A stretch of DNA of 64,000 nucleotides. Origin: Gonapodya sp. JEL0774. Its lineage: Eukaryota; Monoblepharomycota; Monoblepharidomycetes; Monoblepharidales; Gonapodyaceae. The notes under the pieces were generated by a model. The model worked only from the letters and a program-made list of their open reading frames with translations, had not been told where the DNA came from and did no database searches. The DNA lies in contig JADIIX010000087.1 in the NCBI GenBank assembly GCA_027604505.1, positions 1 through 64,000 of the forward strand, in the 5' to 3' direction. Within the stretch, counting starts at the first letter, position 1; each line of letters begins with the position of its first letter. Below are positions 22,852-46,890 of this stretch, one piece after another. The translations under genes were made by a program, and so were the position numbers.

Positions 22852-25800
22852 TCAGCTCAGATCTTGCCCAACAAATTCCGGGTACTCTAGCAACAGCTGG
22901 AAGAAGGTGGTTCGTTCCGCAACAAGGTCAGCAACAAGGCTGCAAATGACCGGAACCTGGCGCAAACAGATTCAGAACATGGACATCAATCAGCAAAATG
23001 ACAGACTTCCCACTCACTGTGTCCCTGATTTGCTTGAGTGAGTCCCTTTCCCTCAGAGTAACAGTCCCGTCCTTGACGGTCTGGAAGTCTACGGTAATAG
23101 CGAATGGTGTGCCAAGCTCGTCAGTCCTGGCGTACCGACGACCGATGGCGGTCGAAGACGTGTCCACCTTGATGGGTAGGTTAAAGCGGCGGAGCTCGTT
23201 GCTACATTGGTCGACAAAAGGAGTAAAGAGGTCGTTGCTAGAGATTGGTGTAACGAGGCACTTATAAGGAGCGATGACAACGGGGAAGGCAAGGACCTGT
23301 GACGATGAGTACGGATGCGTTAAAGCATGATTGTTTTCTGCGACCAAGTGAGACCTCCTAATCACATTGCGTGCTTCATCTCCACCCTGGCGATTGTAGA
23401 AGGAGTGCTCCAACAATGAGTACAGAATACGGCCAATACCGAAGGAGGGTTCGATGACGTTTGGAATGAACTCTCGTACTGTTGCGTTATTGCGCATATA
23501 GCAGAGGTGTAAGGGAAAAGTGAAATTAGTAACAATTATCGTAGCAAAAATCAACGAGCTCTTGCAAGCTCTTTGGGCGAGAAGCGAAAAAAATCGTCAT
23601 AACAAGGAAATGTGCGGTACCGCCACCTTCCCGCACCTTGCAGCATAAGTGGCCTACAAGAGGCGAAATGCGAGCCGCGACCCACGATCGGCGAACTTCA
23701 TCCAATCCACCCAACCACCCGCATGACGCGAGCAGCCAGACGCAATCAAACAAAGCCACAACCGACCGCAAGATCGACAAATTGTGACGGCCACCGTTTC
23801 TCAAAAAAGATCCGCTTTTGCACACTTATGACTCAAGTCACACCAATACCCGACGATGTGTCGGGGGAGGGGCCGAGACCGGAGTCCTACACTCCTGGGA
23901 GACGAGAGACTTCTCGCTCGGCAGGGGATACAGGGTGGTAGGCAATCCTCCATGATGAGAGATCTAAGGAATGTGCGTGATGATCGTGGCACGCTGTCTG
24001 TCCCAAACCACAAAGTTGTATCTATCCGGTCCCGTTCCCCTAGGACTCCATGCATTGTGTTCGTAGCGAGAGCCAGAGGATACTCACCGTTGATTTTCTC
24101 GGTAATTTTGAAGATGTTGATGAGGTCTTTTGTGAGCTCGTACTGCTTGCCATCTGTACCGGTAATACCAACCTTGCTGAATACCAAGGGAACAATCGTT
24201 TCTGACTTAACCGCCCTTACTCACTATCAAAACCTCTCAAACCAACTCACCCGCCACCCGCCTCCATTCTCTCCTTCAATTCGGTCAACTTCACCTCATC
24301 CCACATCTTTTCCGTGTCCTTCTTTTCCTTACCACCGAGCGCCTCCGCATTATCACACCCATCATCCAACAATGAGTCCAAGTAACCCTCAACGGCCTTT
24401 GCATCCCGTTTGAACGCAGGTCCAAATTTGGGTTTGTTGCGCTCAAGGACAAGACGTTCCCGAGTAATCGGTTCGTCGAGGGCGACTTGTACTGTGAGGC
24501 GCTCGTTCGTTCGGCGGGAGTGCTGGGTCAAGTCGTAAGCAGAACGGTCTGCACAGCCCACACACTCAATCCAGCCCTGCAACAGGGATTTTCAATCCAA
24601 GGAGCAGTCAACAATACGGCAACAATACCCAAAAAGTAGCGCTATACTTACATAGGACGACAAAATTTCGGCATCCCAGCAATCCGTAGCATAATGCGCC
24701 ATCTCATTGGCCATGTGTTGGCGGAACCTGAGACGCGCCGGATCGATGCCAATGCGGTGGAGGAAGAGGCCGATGCGGGCCACAAAATAACCGAGGGTTT
24801 GGTTGTTGACGATGCCCTGCGAAGAGGTGACAAATGTTCTAATACGTCAGTACCGCGACAAGAGCATGCCTAAGGTAGTCAGACGGACGAACTTACCTTC
24901 TCCACTGCCTCGCCAATCGTCATGACCACAGGCTCGCCCCCGGTCATTTGCAAGTCGCGAGAAAAGAAAGGCAATTTCGTGTGTTTGACCGATGCGAATT
25001 TCGGATGTGACTTGTCCAACGGGTCTACAAAATGTTCGATTTCAGCCATGGTGAATTCTCTGCGGGGAGTCCCGATCAACGTAGTTCGCGTTCAGTGCAA
25101 CGTGTACGAACAGACATAAATAGCCAGCCCGGTCCCCGAATGACAATCACCTGACTCGCAACAACCCTTGTCTGGGGGCAATCTCATTTCTGAAGGATTT
25201 ACCCACGGACGCTGAAGCAAATGGTAATTGCTGGTTGTTAAATTCAAGAAGGCGCTTGAAGTTGACGAAGTGGCCTTGGGCGGTTTCGGGGCGTAGGTAG
25301 CTGGTAGCGACGGAAGCAAGCTGAGCTAACTGGTTGACAGCGACCGGAAATCCAGGGCTCACGGATGACCCTCGAGGGCAAGATGGGAGAGACCGTCGGT
25401 GAAAAACTCACCCGCGTAAAGACCCAGTGGGACCGATTTGCGTTGTAAACATCAGGTTGAACTCTTCGGGGTCAGTCACCGGGTTGCCAGTATCGGGTGC
25501 TCGAATGTCGAACTTGCGGAGAATGTCACGGAAGCCAGCTTGGTCGAAGTTGTCAAGCTTAGGCGCAATGGGCCAAGCTTCAGTTTTGAGACGGGTGGGG
25601 TGGAGAACGCCGACACAAAGGGACGACTCACCGTCTCCAAAGTCCTTTCATATTCTGCGCGTACTTCCGGGGCCAAGATCGAAAACTTTGGCTTAGTATC
25701 CTTCTCCTTTTTGGCCTTCTTGTCCGCTTTCCCATCGGCTTTTGCTTCGGGGGCCGGAGCCGAAGGTGCCTTCCTAAGTTTTTCGTCCTCCTCGAGCCGT

Positions 25801-26832
25801 TCCTTGAGCACGGCTTTGATCAAGTGATCCACGCGGAAAATACCGGGTTTGGTGGGATCGGAATCACGGACCATGTAGTCCAGGAAACGATCAACGTGGC
25901 CCGATGTTTTAAATACTTCGTGTGGGGTGAGGTTTGTGCAGTCCACTTCGAGCATGTCCTCTTCAATCACGAAATGTTGCCTCCACAAGGCTAAGATATT
26001 CGATTGGACACCCACACCTGGCGGGCCGTAATCGTACAAGCCGGCCACACCGCCGTAGATGGCGAAGGAAGGTGAGTAGAAAAAGCGTTTGAGAAGGACG
26101 GTTTCAAGAGCGGTGCGATCCAGGGAAGCAGAGGAGCGGGCGGCTCGATGGTTCGAGGCTTCGCGCGAGAGGGTTTCGAGTTTGAGGATGTTAAGGCGGT
26201 CAACTTCCTATGGAGGGTATGACGTAAATTGGAAAGTGATAATATCAAAAAACCCCAAAACAACAAAGTTGAGAAAGGTAGAACAAGAAGGCGGAGGCAA
26301 TGAATACAGGTTAGTCGACGAATTCATCTTCAAGAAGGAAGACTGAAGGTTCTTTGCAGCTGTTCTGTTTCAATAAGTCACAATCCAAACGCACCGGCCC
26401 AATCGCGCCTGGAGGGAAGTCGTGAGCCTTCAAATGACGAATTTGGTCACTGACTTTCCCAATTTGCTCCGCAAGTTGACTGTCGCTCAAATCTGCGGGG
26501 TTGAAGTCGTGCTTTTGGTGAGTGGGCATGGTTGTTGTGGTGGAGAAGAAGGCGGGCTTGGGGTTACAAGCGAAGGACAAGTCGATGCGAGATGCAGCAA
26601 GATTGATGGGCAATCGAGTTTGATGGAATTGATAAAGGTGACACCCAATGCGGGTTATTCGCATCAAGTTTTTTCCAACCGTCCCACTGGGCCGACATGG
26701 CAGGCTCAACATACGTGCAGTGCCACCAACAATATGGAAACAACGAACTCGGATTCGCCCAACTGACTGACTCAGCATCCCCCAGTTTTTAATTGATAGA
26801 GAGGCAATTCGCCTAAACGCTCGCCCGGGCAT
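22852..26832 (-). CDS. GRS1: glycyl-tRNA synthetase, probably cytosolic and mitochondrial
   Basis: This class II synthetase charges tRNA-Gly. Recognisable blocks in order: the N-terminal helix ([19 protein letters not shown]), the motif 1 region [41 protein letters not shown], a charged insertion with a Lys-rich run ([20 protein letters not shown]), [14 protein letters not shown], motif 3 sequence in [16 protein letters not shown], and the anticodon-binding domain ([38 protein letters not shown]). The last intron joins KQIRDT to [20 protein letters not shown], ending at TGA 22852-22854. The frame is open upstream of [10 protein letters not shown] (26530) to an ATG at 26832. That extension is about 100 residues, rich in Arg, Ser and hydrophobics and nearly free of acidic residues, as in a mitochondrial presequence. 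Alternative starts could therefore supply both compartments, as known for human GARS1. Confidence 0.93.
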
Positions 26833-27060
26833 GCTCGATGTGCATGTAATTCACGCTGCCAGCAATGCAGAAAATCGGGGCGAGGAGAAGGGAAAAGGAT
26901 CGGAGAAATCCACAGAAGCACTACAACGCTTAGACTGAGGGTGTTGGACATCGTGTAGAGTTTTGTTCTGCTCTGTTGGACACCGATCGAGTCCCACAAC
27001 AGGCTACACCAGGTGAAGATGACTGAGACTGACCAGCAGATAATATATTAATCAACCTGG
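26833..27060. promoter_or_regulatory. bidirectional promoter region between GRS1 and SMG1
   Basis: Only 228 bases separate the upstream ATG of GRS1 (-) and the ATG of SMG1 (+). Both promoters must lie here or overlap the GRS1 presequence. If the cytosolic GRS1 message starts between 26530 and 26832, its promoter would overlap the presequence coding region. No specific motif can be defended. Confidence 0.45.
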
Positions 27061-39563
<12,503 letters not shown>

Positions 39564-39729
39564 TCCGGGCAGTTAACTGTGAAAAAGCGGCAGAGTGCAT
39601 TCACGTCGCGCTCTATCATGAAGCGACAGTTGAGTGACTTATGTGCTCAATTACGCTTTCGAATCACGGACAAATGAGCTCAAGAATTGTAAACGCCTTC
39701 AACTTTACTGATTGATTAATTTACATGAG

Positions 39730-40535
39730 CTAACGACTACTTCCTCCCGCCTTTCGTAGTCGCTGAAGGAGAAGTCGCTCCATGTATGATAGCGAGGACG
39801 TGGACTTCGAGCTAGCTAAGCTCTTCAACTCTGTCTGCAGCACATGATTGTGTATGGGTAATAAATCCAAACACGTATCTGTCGAAATCTCTTCCCTTTG
39901 TTTCTCTTGGTTAGATTCGGAACCGCAAGTAGCTCTCCCCGCCCTCCAATCTCTGAGGGCTTCCAAGAATGATTCGTGCGACGACTCCTCATCAAAGCTC
40001 ATATGTTCATTCAATGTGGGATTTCTTTCGAGCCGCTCAGACCCTGCTGCAGCAAGTGCTGCGGAGATTTGAATTGGCGACTAAATGGGTCAGCTCGTTA
40101 ATGTGTTGACGCTGAGTTTGGTAACCACCGGGAGTTTCACCATTTGAACATTGGTTTTGTGCACACCTACTCCAAAAGAGGTGACCTTTCGTGAGACTAC
40201 CGAGACGAGGGATAATCTGAAGGAGCTCTACCTTTTGTCTCTTGGGGTCGTGACTTTGCTGATGTCGACTTCATTGACTTCAATTGGGAGGATTGAGGAG
40301 TTGGAATCTCCACCTTCAACCCATTCTTCTTCGCAAGTATCAACGATGCGTGGTTCTTTAGAATGCCGGCCGATCCACTTCTCCAAATAGATTCGGAATC
40401 GCTGTCGTAATCCATGAGCGTTATTGTCGAAGGCGAACGGGCCTCAAACGCTTCATCACACCTCAGTTTCGCTCTTTCACGAGCAACATTCTCCCTTAGC
40501 TTGCGCAAATTGTCTTCCATCCTAGCGATATCCAT
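39730..40535 (-). CDS. small uncharacterised coiled-coil protein
   Basis: The predicted protein begins at the ATG at 40535 with MDIARMEDNLRKLRENVARE and continues as an amphipathic charged helix (RAKLRCDEAFEA). It then has an acidic segment (DYDSDSESIWRSG) and a Lys/Ser-rich stretch. An intron of about 110-180 bases follows. The second exon has an Ala/Ser-rich start, the segment MSFDEESSHESFLEALRDWR, a polar linker and a basic end (YMERLLLQRLRKAGGSSR). Total length is roughly 210 residues. The motif with FxEAxxxWR recalls short segments in some ciliary or B-box proteins such as ZBBX, but I cannot assign a family. It lies between SMG1 (+, convergent, 166-base gap) and the CBS/PB1 gene (+, divergent). 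Confidence 0.6.
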
Positions 40536-40915
40536 GGCAGCTCTTGTCTCAGGTAATGTAACAATCGCTGCTGGCGAAGTGCCGCGGAAGGGTACTGCCT
40601 ACGTTGGAGCCTGACTGTGATAATGCAGTCCCACGTAGATACATAAAGGACGCCGCCCCACTATTTCAGTCAAGAAAAGTAAATCTACAGAGAGGGTCAT
40701 AGATGGGCATTGAAAGAACTCAGATATACTAATAGAGTGGGGGAGACTACCAACATCAAGATTCTATTCACAAAACCATGAGAATACCAGCGATTAATAA
40801 CTTGGAAGAAAAATATAGGAGAAAGTCCCAAAAGCTGATACATTTGTGTCTTTTTGGGTTGTTGAGCAAGGGATCATCCCGAGGCTGCACAACTTTTTGA
40901 GACGAACACATCATA
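40536..40915. other. divergent promoter region, coiled-coil gene and CBS/PB1 gene
   Basis: 380 bases between two divergent starts, AT-rich from about 40620 to 40860. It should carry both promoters. I see no tRNA, repeat or further coding exon. Confidence 0.5.
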
Positions 40916-43287
40916 ATGGAGACTCCCCGCCGCCGCGCTCGTTCGCCTGTTGGATCTGCAGTTTCTGCGGGCTCCGAGAGTCAAGCAAACGACGCTGCAA
41001 GAAGGCGATCGGCTAAAGTGAGGGATTCTCGTTTTCTGCAGCTCTAGAGAAACCCAACCCCTCACACACTGCCCACTGCCATGTCCAACAGCGCGATGAC
41101 GCGATTCGCAGGAAAGCCGAGAAAGATTTAAGTAGTCGATCCCAGAGGAGGAGAACGGACCTCTCGAGGCGAGCCGGTGCTGGTGAAATTTCGGCGACAG
41201 GTGAGTCACGGTGACGATGGCACGAACGAGCACAGCTACTCTCCAGCTCAAGATCGTTCTATTTAACCTTGTACTATGTTCTCCTTCCAAAAAAGTCAAA
41301 AACCTCAACCCCAGCGAGGCCTTCACAGTTTTAGCCAATACCAACTGTATGGATGTCGCGCAGCTCATGGCGGCAAAAAGGACGGATTGCGTACTCGTTG
41401 TCGATACTCGCACCGGGTCAGCGAGTGGTAAAGTGACGAACGGGAAGTTGCTAGGCATTTTCACGGCAAAGGACCTTACCTTCAGAGTGGCGGGAGCGGG
41501 CCTCTCGCCAGCAGCCACGCTGGTCAGTTCCGTCATGACTCCGAACCCGACTACTGTTACATCAAAGCAAGAAGCAAGCGAAGCCCTCAACATAATGACT
41601 GCAGGTCACTTCCGCCATCTACCAGTGGTAGAGGAACCAGACCATGAAGACGGTGAATCTCGCCTGACTGGGGTCCTCGACGTCACCAAGGTTATGAAAG
41701 ATGGTATGGAGAGGCTGGATCGAGCGGCGGAGCAGTCTCGGAAGCTGAAGGAGGCACTTGATGCTTTGGAGTCTGAGTGGTTCGTTTGCCCACTTTCCAC
41801 CCCCTTCAAATTTTTGCGGATATCAAACCTGTGAACTCTTATTAGGTCCATCAACGCCGTCCACATTGCCCAGTATTCTGATGTTCTCCGAGACCGCCTC
41901 ACCGCACCGACAATGATGAGCGTTATTACCGAACAATCGCACGAAACTCCCATAGTAAACATTCGCGCCAACGTGAAAGATGCCATTATGGTCATGAAGG
42001 AGACCAAGCAAACGGGAGTCTCAATAGTAGATGACGAACGCAACCTTGCCGGAATTCTCACGACCAAAGATGTGGTTCTTCGGGTGATCGCAGCAGGTCT
42101 TGAACCCGAACGCACAGCAGTAGTGCGGGTCATGACACCGAAACCAGATGCTGTGCAATCGGACCTCACCATTTTGGATGGATTGAAGAAGATGCACGGT
42201 GAGCATTAAAGGAGTTTGAATGGCTCTGGCGAGTATCGCCACACTCGCAATGGAGTAGTCTGATGGTTTTCCTACCTTCCAGCCCACAGATACCTCCATC
42301 TTCCCATCATGGACGGAAGCAAATTTGTTGGAATGGTTGATGTCCTGGAACTGACATATTTGATTATGAACCAGGTTTGTTCCCCCTACACTTTCGTGGA
42401 AGCAAACGCACGTGAATACCAATACAGCCGTTTTTGTCAATGAAAACATTTTCCATTAGATGAAGACTATTCAGACGGAGAATCAGCAGGATGGTCCACC
42501 AACTATGGCTTGGAGCAAGTTCTGGGACACGACTATGGCGCCAGAAACTTCCGATTATGGCGGGGACGACCGCATGAGCCACCACGAGTCTTTCACCATA
42601 CGTGCGGAGGACAGTGTTTCCAATGTTGGTGGGGAGAATGAGAGTACCGTCTCCTACTCACAGAGAGGGCCGGGTCTGCAGACGTACAAGTTCAAGGACG
42701 CCGCGGGCAATGTTCATCGACTTAGAGGCAGCGCTGTCTCGTATGGAGAGCTTCACAGGGCGGTCGCCATGAAGCTCTCGAAAGACGAATCCGACTTTTC
42801 TCTCTCGTACGAGGATGATGATGGTGACCGCGTTCAACTCGCTACGGACGAAGATTTGGTGCAGGCGATTCAAATTGCAAAGAAACAGGGGTGGGCTAGG
42901 ATTATGCTTTCTGTCGGCGATCCGCGGCCAGTTTCGTCAAAGGCATCATCTTATGTCGACTTCAAGAGAGCTCTTGCGCCAGCTGCATCTCCTCCATCTA
43001 CTTCTCTGACGCAAGTCTCCTCCAGCGTTCCAGTAGTTTCCGTGTCTCCACACGTTGTGCCGCGAACCCAAACTGCTGCCCCTGTCCCAGTTCAGGAACC
43101 ACAACAGTCTGAGGGGAAGAAGGCGTCGATTGTCATTAAAACTGCGGGAACTCTGTGGCCTCCCAAAGGATTGGTTATGACGGACGACGGCCACGATTTG
43201 ACTCCTATGCTGGTGGGCGTTGGTGCTGGACTCTTGGTAGGGCTGGTAGTGGTTGTGCTATTTACGAGCGGTCAGCGTCGGCGGTAG
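40916..43287 (+). CDS. CBS-domain / PB1-domain protein with C-terminal membrane anchor (Mug70-like)
   Basis: Fission yeast Mug70 and related fungal proteins share this layout; their function is not settled. CBS pairs usually sense adenine nucleotides and PB1 domains pair proteins. The start METPRRRARSPVGSAVSAG is followed by a basic coiled segment. Four CBS motifs follow: AFTVLANTNCMDVAQLMAAK with LLGIFTAKDLTFRV; SSVMTPNPTTVTSKQEASEA with HFRHLPVVEE; PIVNIRANVKDAIMVMKETK with LAGILTTKDVVLRVIAAGLE; VVRVMTPKPDAVQSDLTILD with YLHLPIMDGSKFVGMVDVLE. The PB1 domain follows (YKFKDAAGNVHRLRG to DEDLVQAIQIAKKQGWARIM). The protein ends in one transmembrane helix (MLVGVGAGLLVGLVVVVLF) and a short basic tail, as in a tail-anchored protein. 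About five introns. Confidence 0.9.
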
Positions 43288-43489
43288 TTTGCTTATAATT
43301 GAAACGCAACCGTAGACTGATATTGCTTTTACACACAATTACATAATACTGAGTTTGGTTTTCAACAGTTTGTAAAGTCGAAAAGTTTGACAAGTTGCGT
43401 GTGTCGTTCCGTGGTACTTGCTTCGGTCTAAGTTGGGTTTGTGTGTGTTCTATTGAAACACCGCAACGCAAGCACAAATTAATTGAAGG

Positions 43490-44168
43490 ATGGAAACGTT
43501 ATTGGGGATTGTTGGGAAGGACTACGTTATTCTCGCGGCGGACGCAGTGTCTGCACGGTCTATTGTCGTCATGAAGCGCGGGGAGGACAAGTCGCGGGCA
43601 CTGAACAACCACAACCTGATGATGTTCACAGGCGAGCCCGGAGACGCCGTCAATTTCGCCGAGTTCATCCAGGCAAATCTAAAGCTTTACGAGATAAGAA
43701 ATGGGATTCCTCTTAGCACGAAGGGCATCGCCGGATATACGAGGAGGGAGCTTGCGGACAGTCTCCGAAGCCGGGTATGCTTTCACAGCCATTTGTCGCA
43801 GCGTTTTTCACTTGCTTTTTCTTGTGTGACTGACATGCTTTTGTGGCCACAATCACCAATTACAACAGAATGCGTACCAAGTCAACCTATTGATTGGCGG
43901 CGTGGATCCCAAATCCCACCACCCAGAGCTCTACTGGATGGACTATCTTGGCGCCATGGTGAAAGTGAACCATGGAGCGCACGGTTACGCTGCGTACTTT
44001 TGCGGATCGGTGTTTGACCGGTACTGGAAGGCTGATATGTCTTTGGAGGAGGGATTGGATCTCCTGAGGAAGTGTCTTCATGAGCTGAAGACCAGATTGG
44101 TACTCAGCCAAGCTGTCTATCTCATCAAAGTGATCGATAAAGACGGAATTAGAGAAGTCACCGTGTAA
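43490..44168 (+). CDS. PRE1: 20S proteasome subunit beta-4 (PSMB2/Pre1)
   Basis: A non-catalytic beta subunit of the 20S core. Exon 1 encodes METLLGIVGKDYVILAADAV, then SARSIVVMKRGEDKSRALNN and MMFTGEPGDAVNFAEFIQAN, with the conserved TRRELADSLRSR at its end. The intron (about 43776-43868, GTATGC..CAACAG) is followed by NAYQVNLLIGGVDPKSHHPE, LYWMDYLGAMVKVNHGAHGY and the C-terminal YLIKVIDKDGIREVTV. The protein is about 195 residues, the usual length. There is no propeptide with a catalytic Thr, which fits beta-4. It lies 202 bases after the CBS/PB1 gene on the same strand. Confidence 0.95.
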
Positions 44169-44289
44169 TTGATTGAGACATTCACACCTCTTGCAAATAT
44201 CGTTTATTCGTTCATATGGAATGCATTCATGCCGGCTGTGGAATGCAGCAGAACTGGGTTGGATTGACGTTACTGCTTGTGTCCTCGCT

Positions 44290-45120
44290 TCCACTGTGCC
44301 CGTTTCCCCAATGCTTAGTTCCCCCGTCCTTGATTATGCCAAACTCCCCTCACCAGTACCTGCTTCATATGCCCTCCCTTCTCCCATAATTGCATCCCAT
44401 GTCCTTGCTCTTCCCGTCATGGCTTCTTCCATATTTGTTCCCTGTGTCCTTGCTCTTCCCGTGTTCGCTTCTCCCATATTTGCTACACGTGCCCGTACTT
44501 CTCCCATACTTGCTTCTTGTGCCCTCGCTTATCACATCCGCGCTTCTCCCGTACCTGCTTCCTGTGTTCTCGCTTCTAACTTACCTGCTTCCCGCGTCCT
44601 CGCCTCTCCCGTCCTCGCTTCTAACTTACCTCTTTGCCGTGTCCATGCTTACCACGTCCTCGCTTCTCCCATACCGGTTTCCCGTGTCCTCACTTCCAAC
44701 GTATCTACTTCCCGTGTCCTTGCTACTCCCGTCCTCGCTGCGCCCCTACCTGCTTCCCATGTCCTCGCTTTTCCCGTACCTGCTTCCCGTGTCCTTGCAC
44801 TTTCCGTCCTCGCTTCTCCCGAACTTCCTTCCTGTCCTCGCTTCTCCCACACCTGCTTCCCGTGTCCTTGCTTTTGTGTCCTCGCTTTCCCGTCCTTGCT
44901 GCCCTTGTTCGTGCTACTCCGGTCCTCGTTTCTGCCGTCCTACCCTCTCCCGTTTTCACTGTTCCTGTCCTCGCTTCTTTCGTCCTTGGTTACCCCGCCG
45001 TGCTTCTCCCGTCCTTGCTTCCCCTGTCTCTATTGTCGCATCTCCCAAAGTCACATCTGCCCGCTGTGCTCTCCCGTCGTTGCTTTTCCTGTCCCTCCTG
45101 TTTCCCGTCTCTCGTTCATC
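44290..45120. repeat. degenerate pyrimidine-rich minisatellite, 15-bp units in 30-bp pairs
   Basis: Between about 44.55 and 44.85 kb the plus strand is built from 15-base units of two alternating kinds, close to GTCCTCGCTTCTCCC and GTACCTGCTTCCCGT, giving a 30-base higher-order period. Decayed units extend to about 44.29 kb on the left and 45.12 kb on the right. Because 15 is a multiple of three and the units lack stops, all three plus frames and some minus frames stay open for hundreds of codons. One frame reads as repeats of VLASPVPASR. The tract starts about 120 bases after the PRE1 stop. I treat it as non-coding. Confidence 0.85.
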
Positions 45121-45786
45121 CCGTTGTACTTTTCTCCCTGCCTCCTATATCCCGCTTCTCTTCTCCTGTTTGCTCCTCCCCACTTCCTTCCAACCTCCCG
45201 TCCACAGGCCCATGCTTCCACTCTCCTCTGACGGTGACAAACAATCGGCGAACACTTACTGAGAATCTTCACTTTTCATTTTCCGAGGCATTAGACGAAG
45301 AAAGGGAAGTTCCCTCGGGGCTGACTGTTCTTTGGTTTCATTTGCGAATTGGTGCGACAAACCCGTTGGCATTTGGGAGCATAGAATTCAATTCAGATCA
45401 TCTCCAGAATGCAAAATGCCCCGGAAGTGGCGCGACGAGACGTAATATATGAAACGTGAGAGGCTCAAACTTCGCGTCCGCGAAGAACAAGTCAAGGACA
45501 AAACGAACCCACATGTACGACCCAAAAGATCAAAAAATGTCAATTTGGGGCGATGAAATGGCCCTCCGTTTCCCGAGAACGTCTGTCCTTCGTGACTTTG
45601 GATCCAGACCAACTGCAGCGACACGGACGGTGACCAACGGGAACATGGGGAAGCTCGCTGAAGAGCAAACCACATTCTATGACTCATTGACTTGGCGAGA
45701 TCAAAATTTGGCGTTGGATCGACTCAAAATGGAGTTTTAACTGTCCTTGGAAACTGAAATTCTAAGCGCCTTAACCACCAAGTTTA
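45121..45786. other. intergenic sequence, no recognised gene
   Basis: About 670 bases following the minisatellite. Short open frames on both strands (for example 45456-45740 +, with MYDPKDQKMSIWGDEMALRF) overlap in antisense and show no family features. I see no RNA gene. Confidence 0.4.
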
Positions 45787-45925
45787 CGTCTTTTGACCGC
45801 ATAATAGAATTCTGGGGTACGCCATTTGGGTGGTCCCTGCTTCGGATGCTTTGCCACACCCCAGTTGAGAATTCTGGGGTGGCTCTATGGGGTGGTCTGG
45901 GTGTGGTGTCGATTTTCATTTTGAC
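45787..45925 (+). repeat. left arm of the inverted repeat
   Basis: Carries two copies of the GAATTCTGGGG core, at about 45808 and 45870, with GGGTGGTCC and GGGGTGGTCTGG between and after them. Confidence 0.6.
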
Positions 45926-46739
45926 AGGGTCAATCAGTATTTTTGGAGCACGGGTCCTGACGGCGCAATCCCGTAATATGATATGCGCCGGAATAGCTCT
46001 ATTCTTGTGTCAATTAATCTTCTGTTTTGCGTTTAATGCTTGGAACCGAGGTGGAGTTGGGTAGGTTATCGAGGGAGTGGACTGGTTGCTCTGGTTGAAA
46101 CTCAGACACCTTGTAGTTGCCAACCCTCGTGCAACTTTTGTTCACAACAAACCCACGCCACCATTCAATAAACGGGTGGCAAATCAAAGTTACCTACGAC
46201 AAATAATCGACCAGTTTCTCATCGTCGACTTGATCCCCTTCTCACATTTACAGAACGGGGAAGTCGCCTTCAGAGTGTCTCCAAGTCTTTCTTGGGTTGT
46301 ATGCAACTACAGTTGTATCATGGTGAGCAGTGCAGAGTCGGGACAGTGTTGTCAAATTGCTGCGTGTGCGTCGATGGACTGTCTGTGTCTGGAGACTTCA
46401 GACTTCATTTGAAAGCTGAACTGAAACAGTTAGGATATGGAGGGAGTAGTCACTGTATTTGATATGTTACAGAAACATGAACCTAAAACAAACTACGAGA
46501 AACGAGCGCAAGTGAGCCGACTGTTTTCTGCTCGTTACTTGCTTGTTTTGTAATTCCCAGGGTGCAGCAATCTGTTGGTGCGTCGAAATTCAAACGTGAA
46601 CGTGATTAGATGTCGACGCCAGGCATCAAAAAACTAATACGTTAAACTGGTCCTCAACATCATGAGTACTTCATATCTACTCAAAAGACTATAATACAGC
46701 ATGTCTACTGTATTCAGCGTCATACCACATGTCACCAAA

Positions 46740-46890
46740 CTCATTTTCGAAACCACCCCAGAATTCTCAAAAACGACCCCAGAACCAACCCAAACCACCC
46801 CAGAATTCTCATTTGGGGTAGTGGCGAAACACCCCAGGAGGCACCACCCCATGTGGGGTGCCCCAGAATTCACATATGCCGTCTTTGACC
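46740..46890 (-). repeat. right arm of the inverted repeat
   Basis: On the minus strand it reads GAATTCTGGGGCACCCCACA, then GAGAATTCTGGGGTGG twice. The CACCCCATGTGGGGTG palindrome at its centre could form a small hairpin. Confidence 0.6.

Larger units (their letters stand above)
45787..46890. mobile_element. possible non-autonomous element bounded by diverged inverted repeats
   Basis: Sequence near 45787-45925 contains AGAATTCTGGGGTACGCCAT, GGGTGGTCCCTGC, then GAGAATTCTGGGGTGG and GGGGTGGTCTGGG. The reverse complement of 46740-46890 reads in the same order: GAATTCTGGGGCACCCCACA, GGGGTGGTGCCTCC, GAGAATTCTGGGGTGG. The two arms are therefore about 110-150 bp inverted repeats enclosing roughly 0.8 kb without a convincing transposase or other gene. 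The right arm has an extra GAATTCTGGGGTGG copy. I could not find a target-site duplication. It may be a decayed MITE-like element or two inserted copies of a dispersed repeat. Confidence 0.45.

Noticed and set aside
44649-44959. Minus-strand Glu/Arg/Thr/Gly-rich open frames
   Set aside because: Reverse complements of the same repeat; no independent coding evidence.
44173-45452. Three long overlapping plus-strand open frames (270-350 codons)
   Set aside because: All three phases are open because of the 15-bp repeat without stops. None has a domain, and the composition follows the repeat.
46077-46412. 111-codon frame inside the inverted-repeat interval as a transposase
   Set aside because: No transposase motif or DDE/DDD spacing could be seen, and the length is too short.
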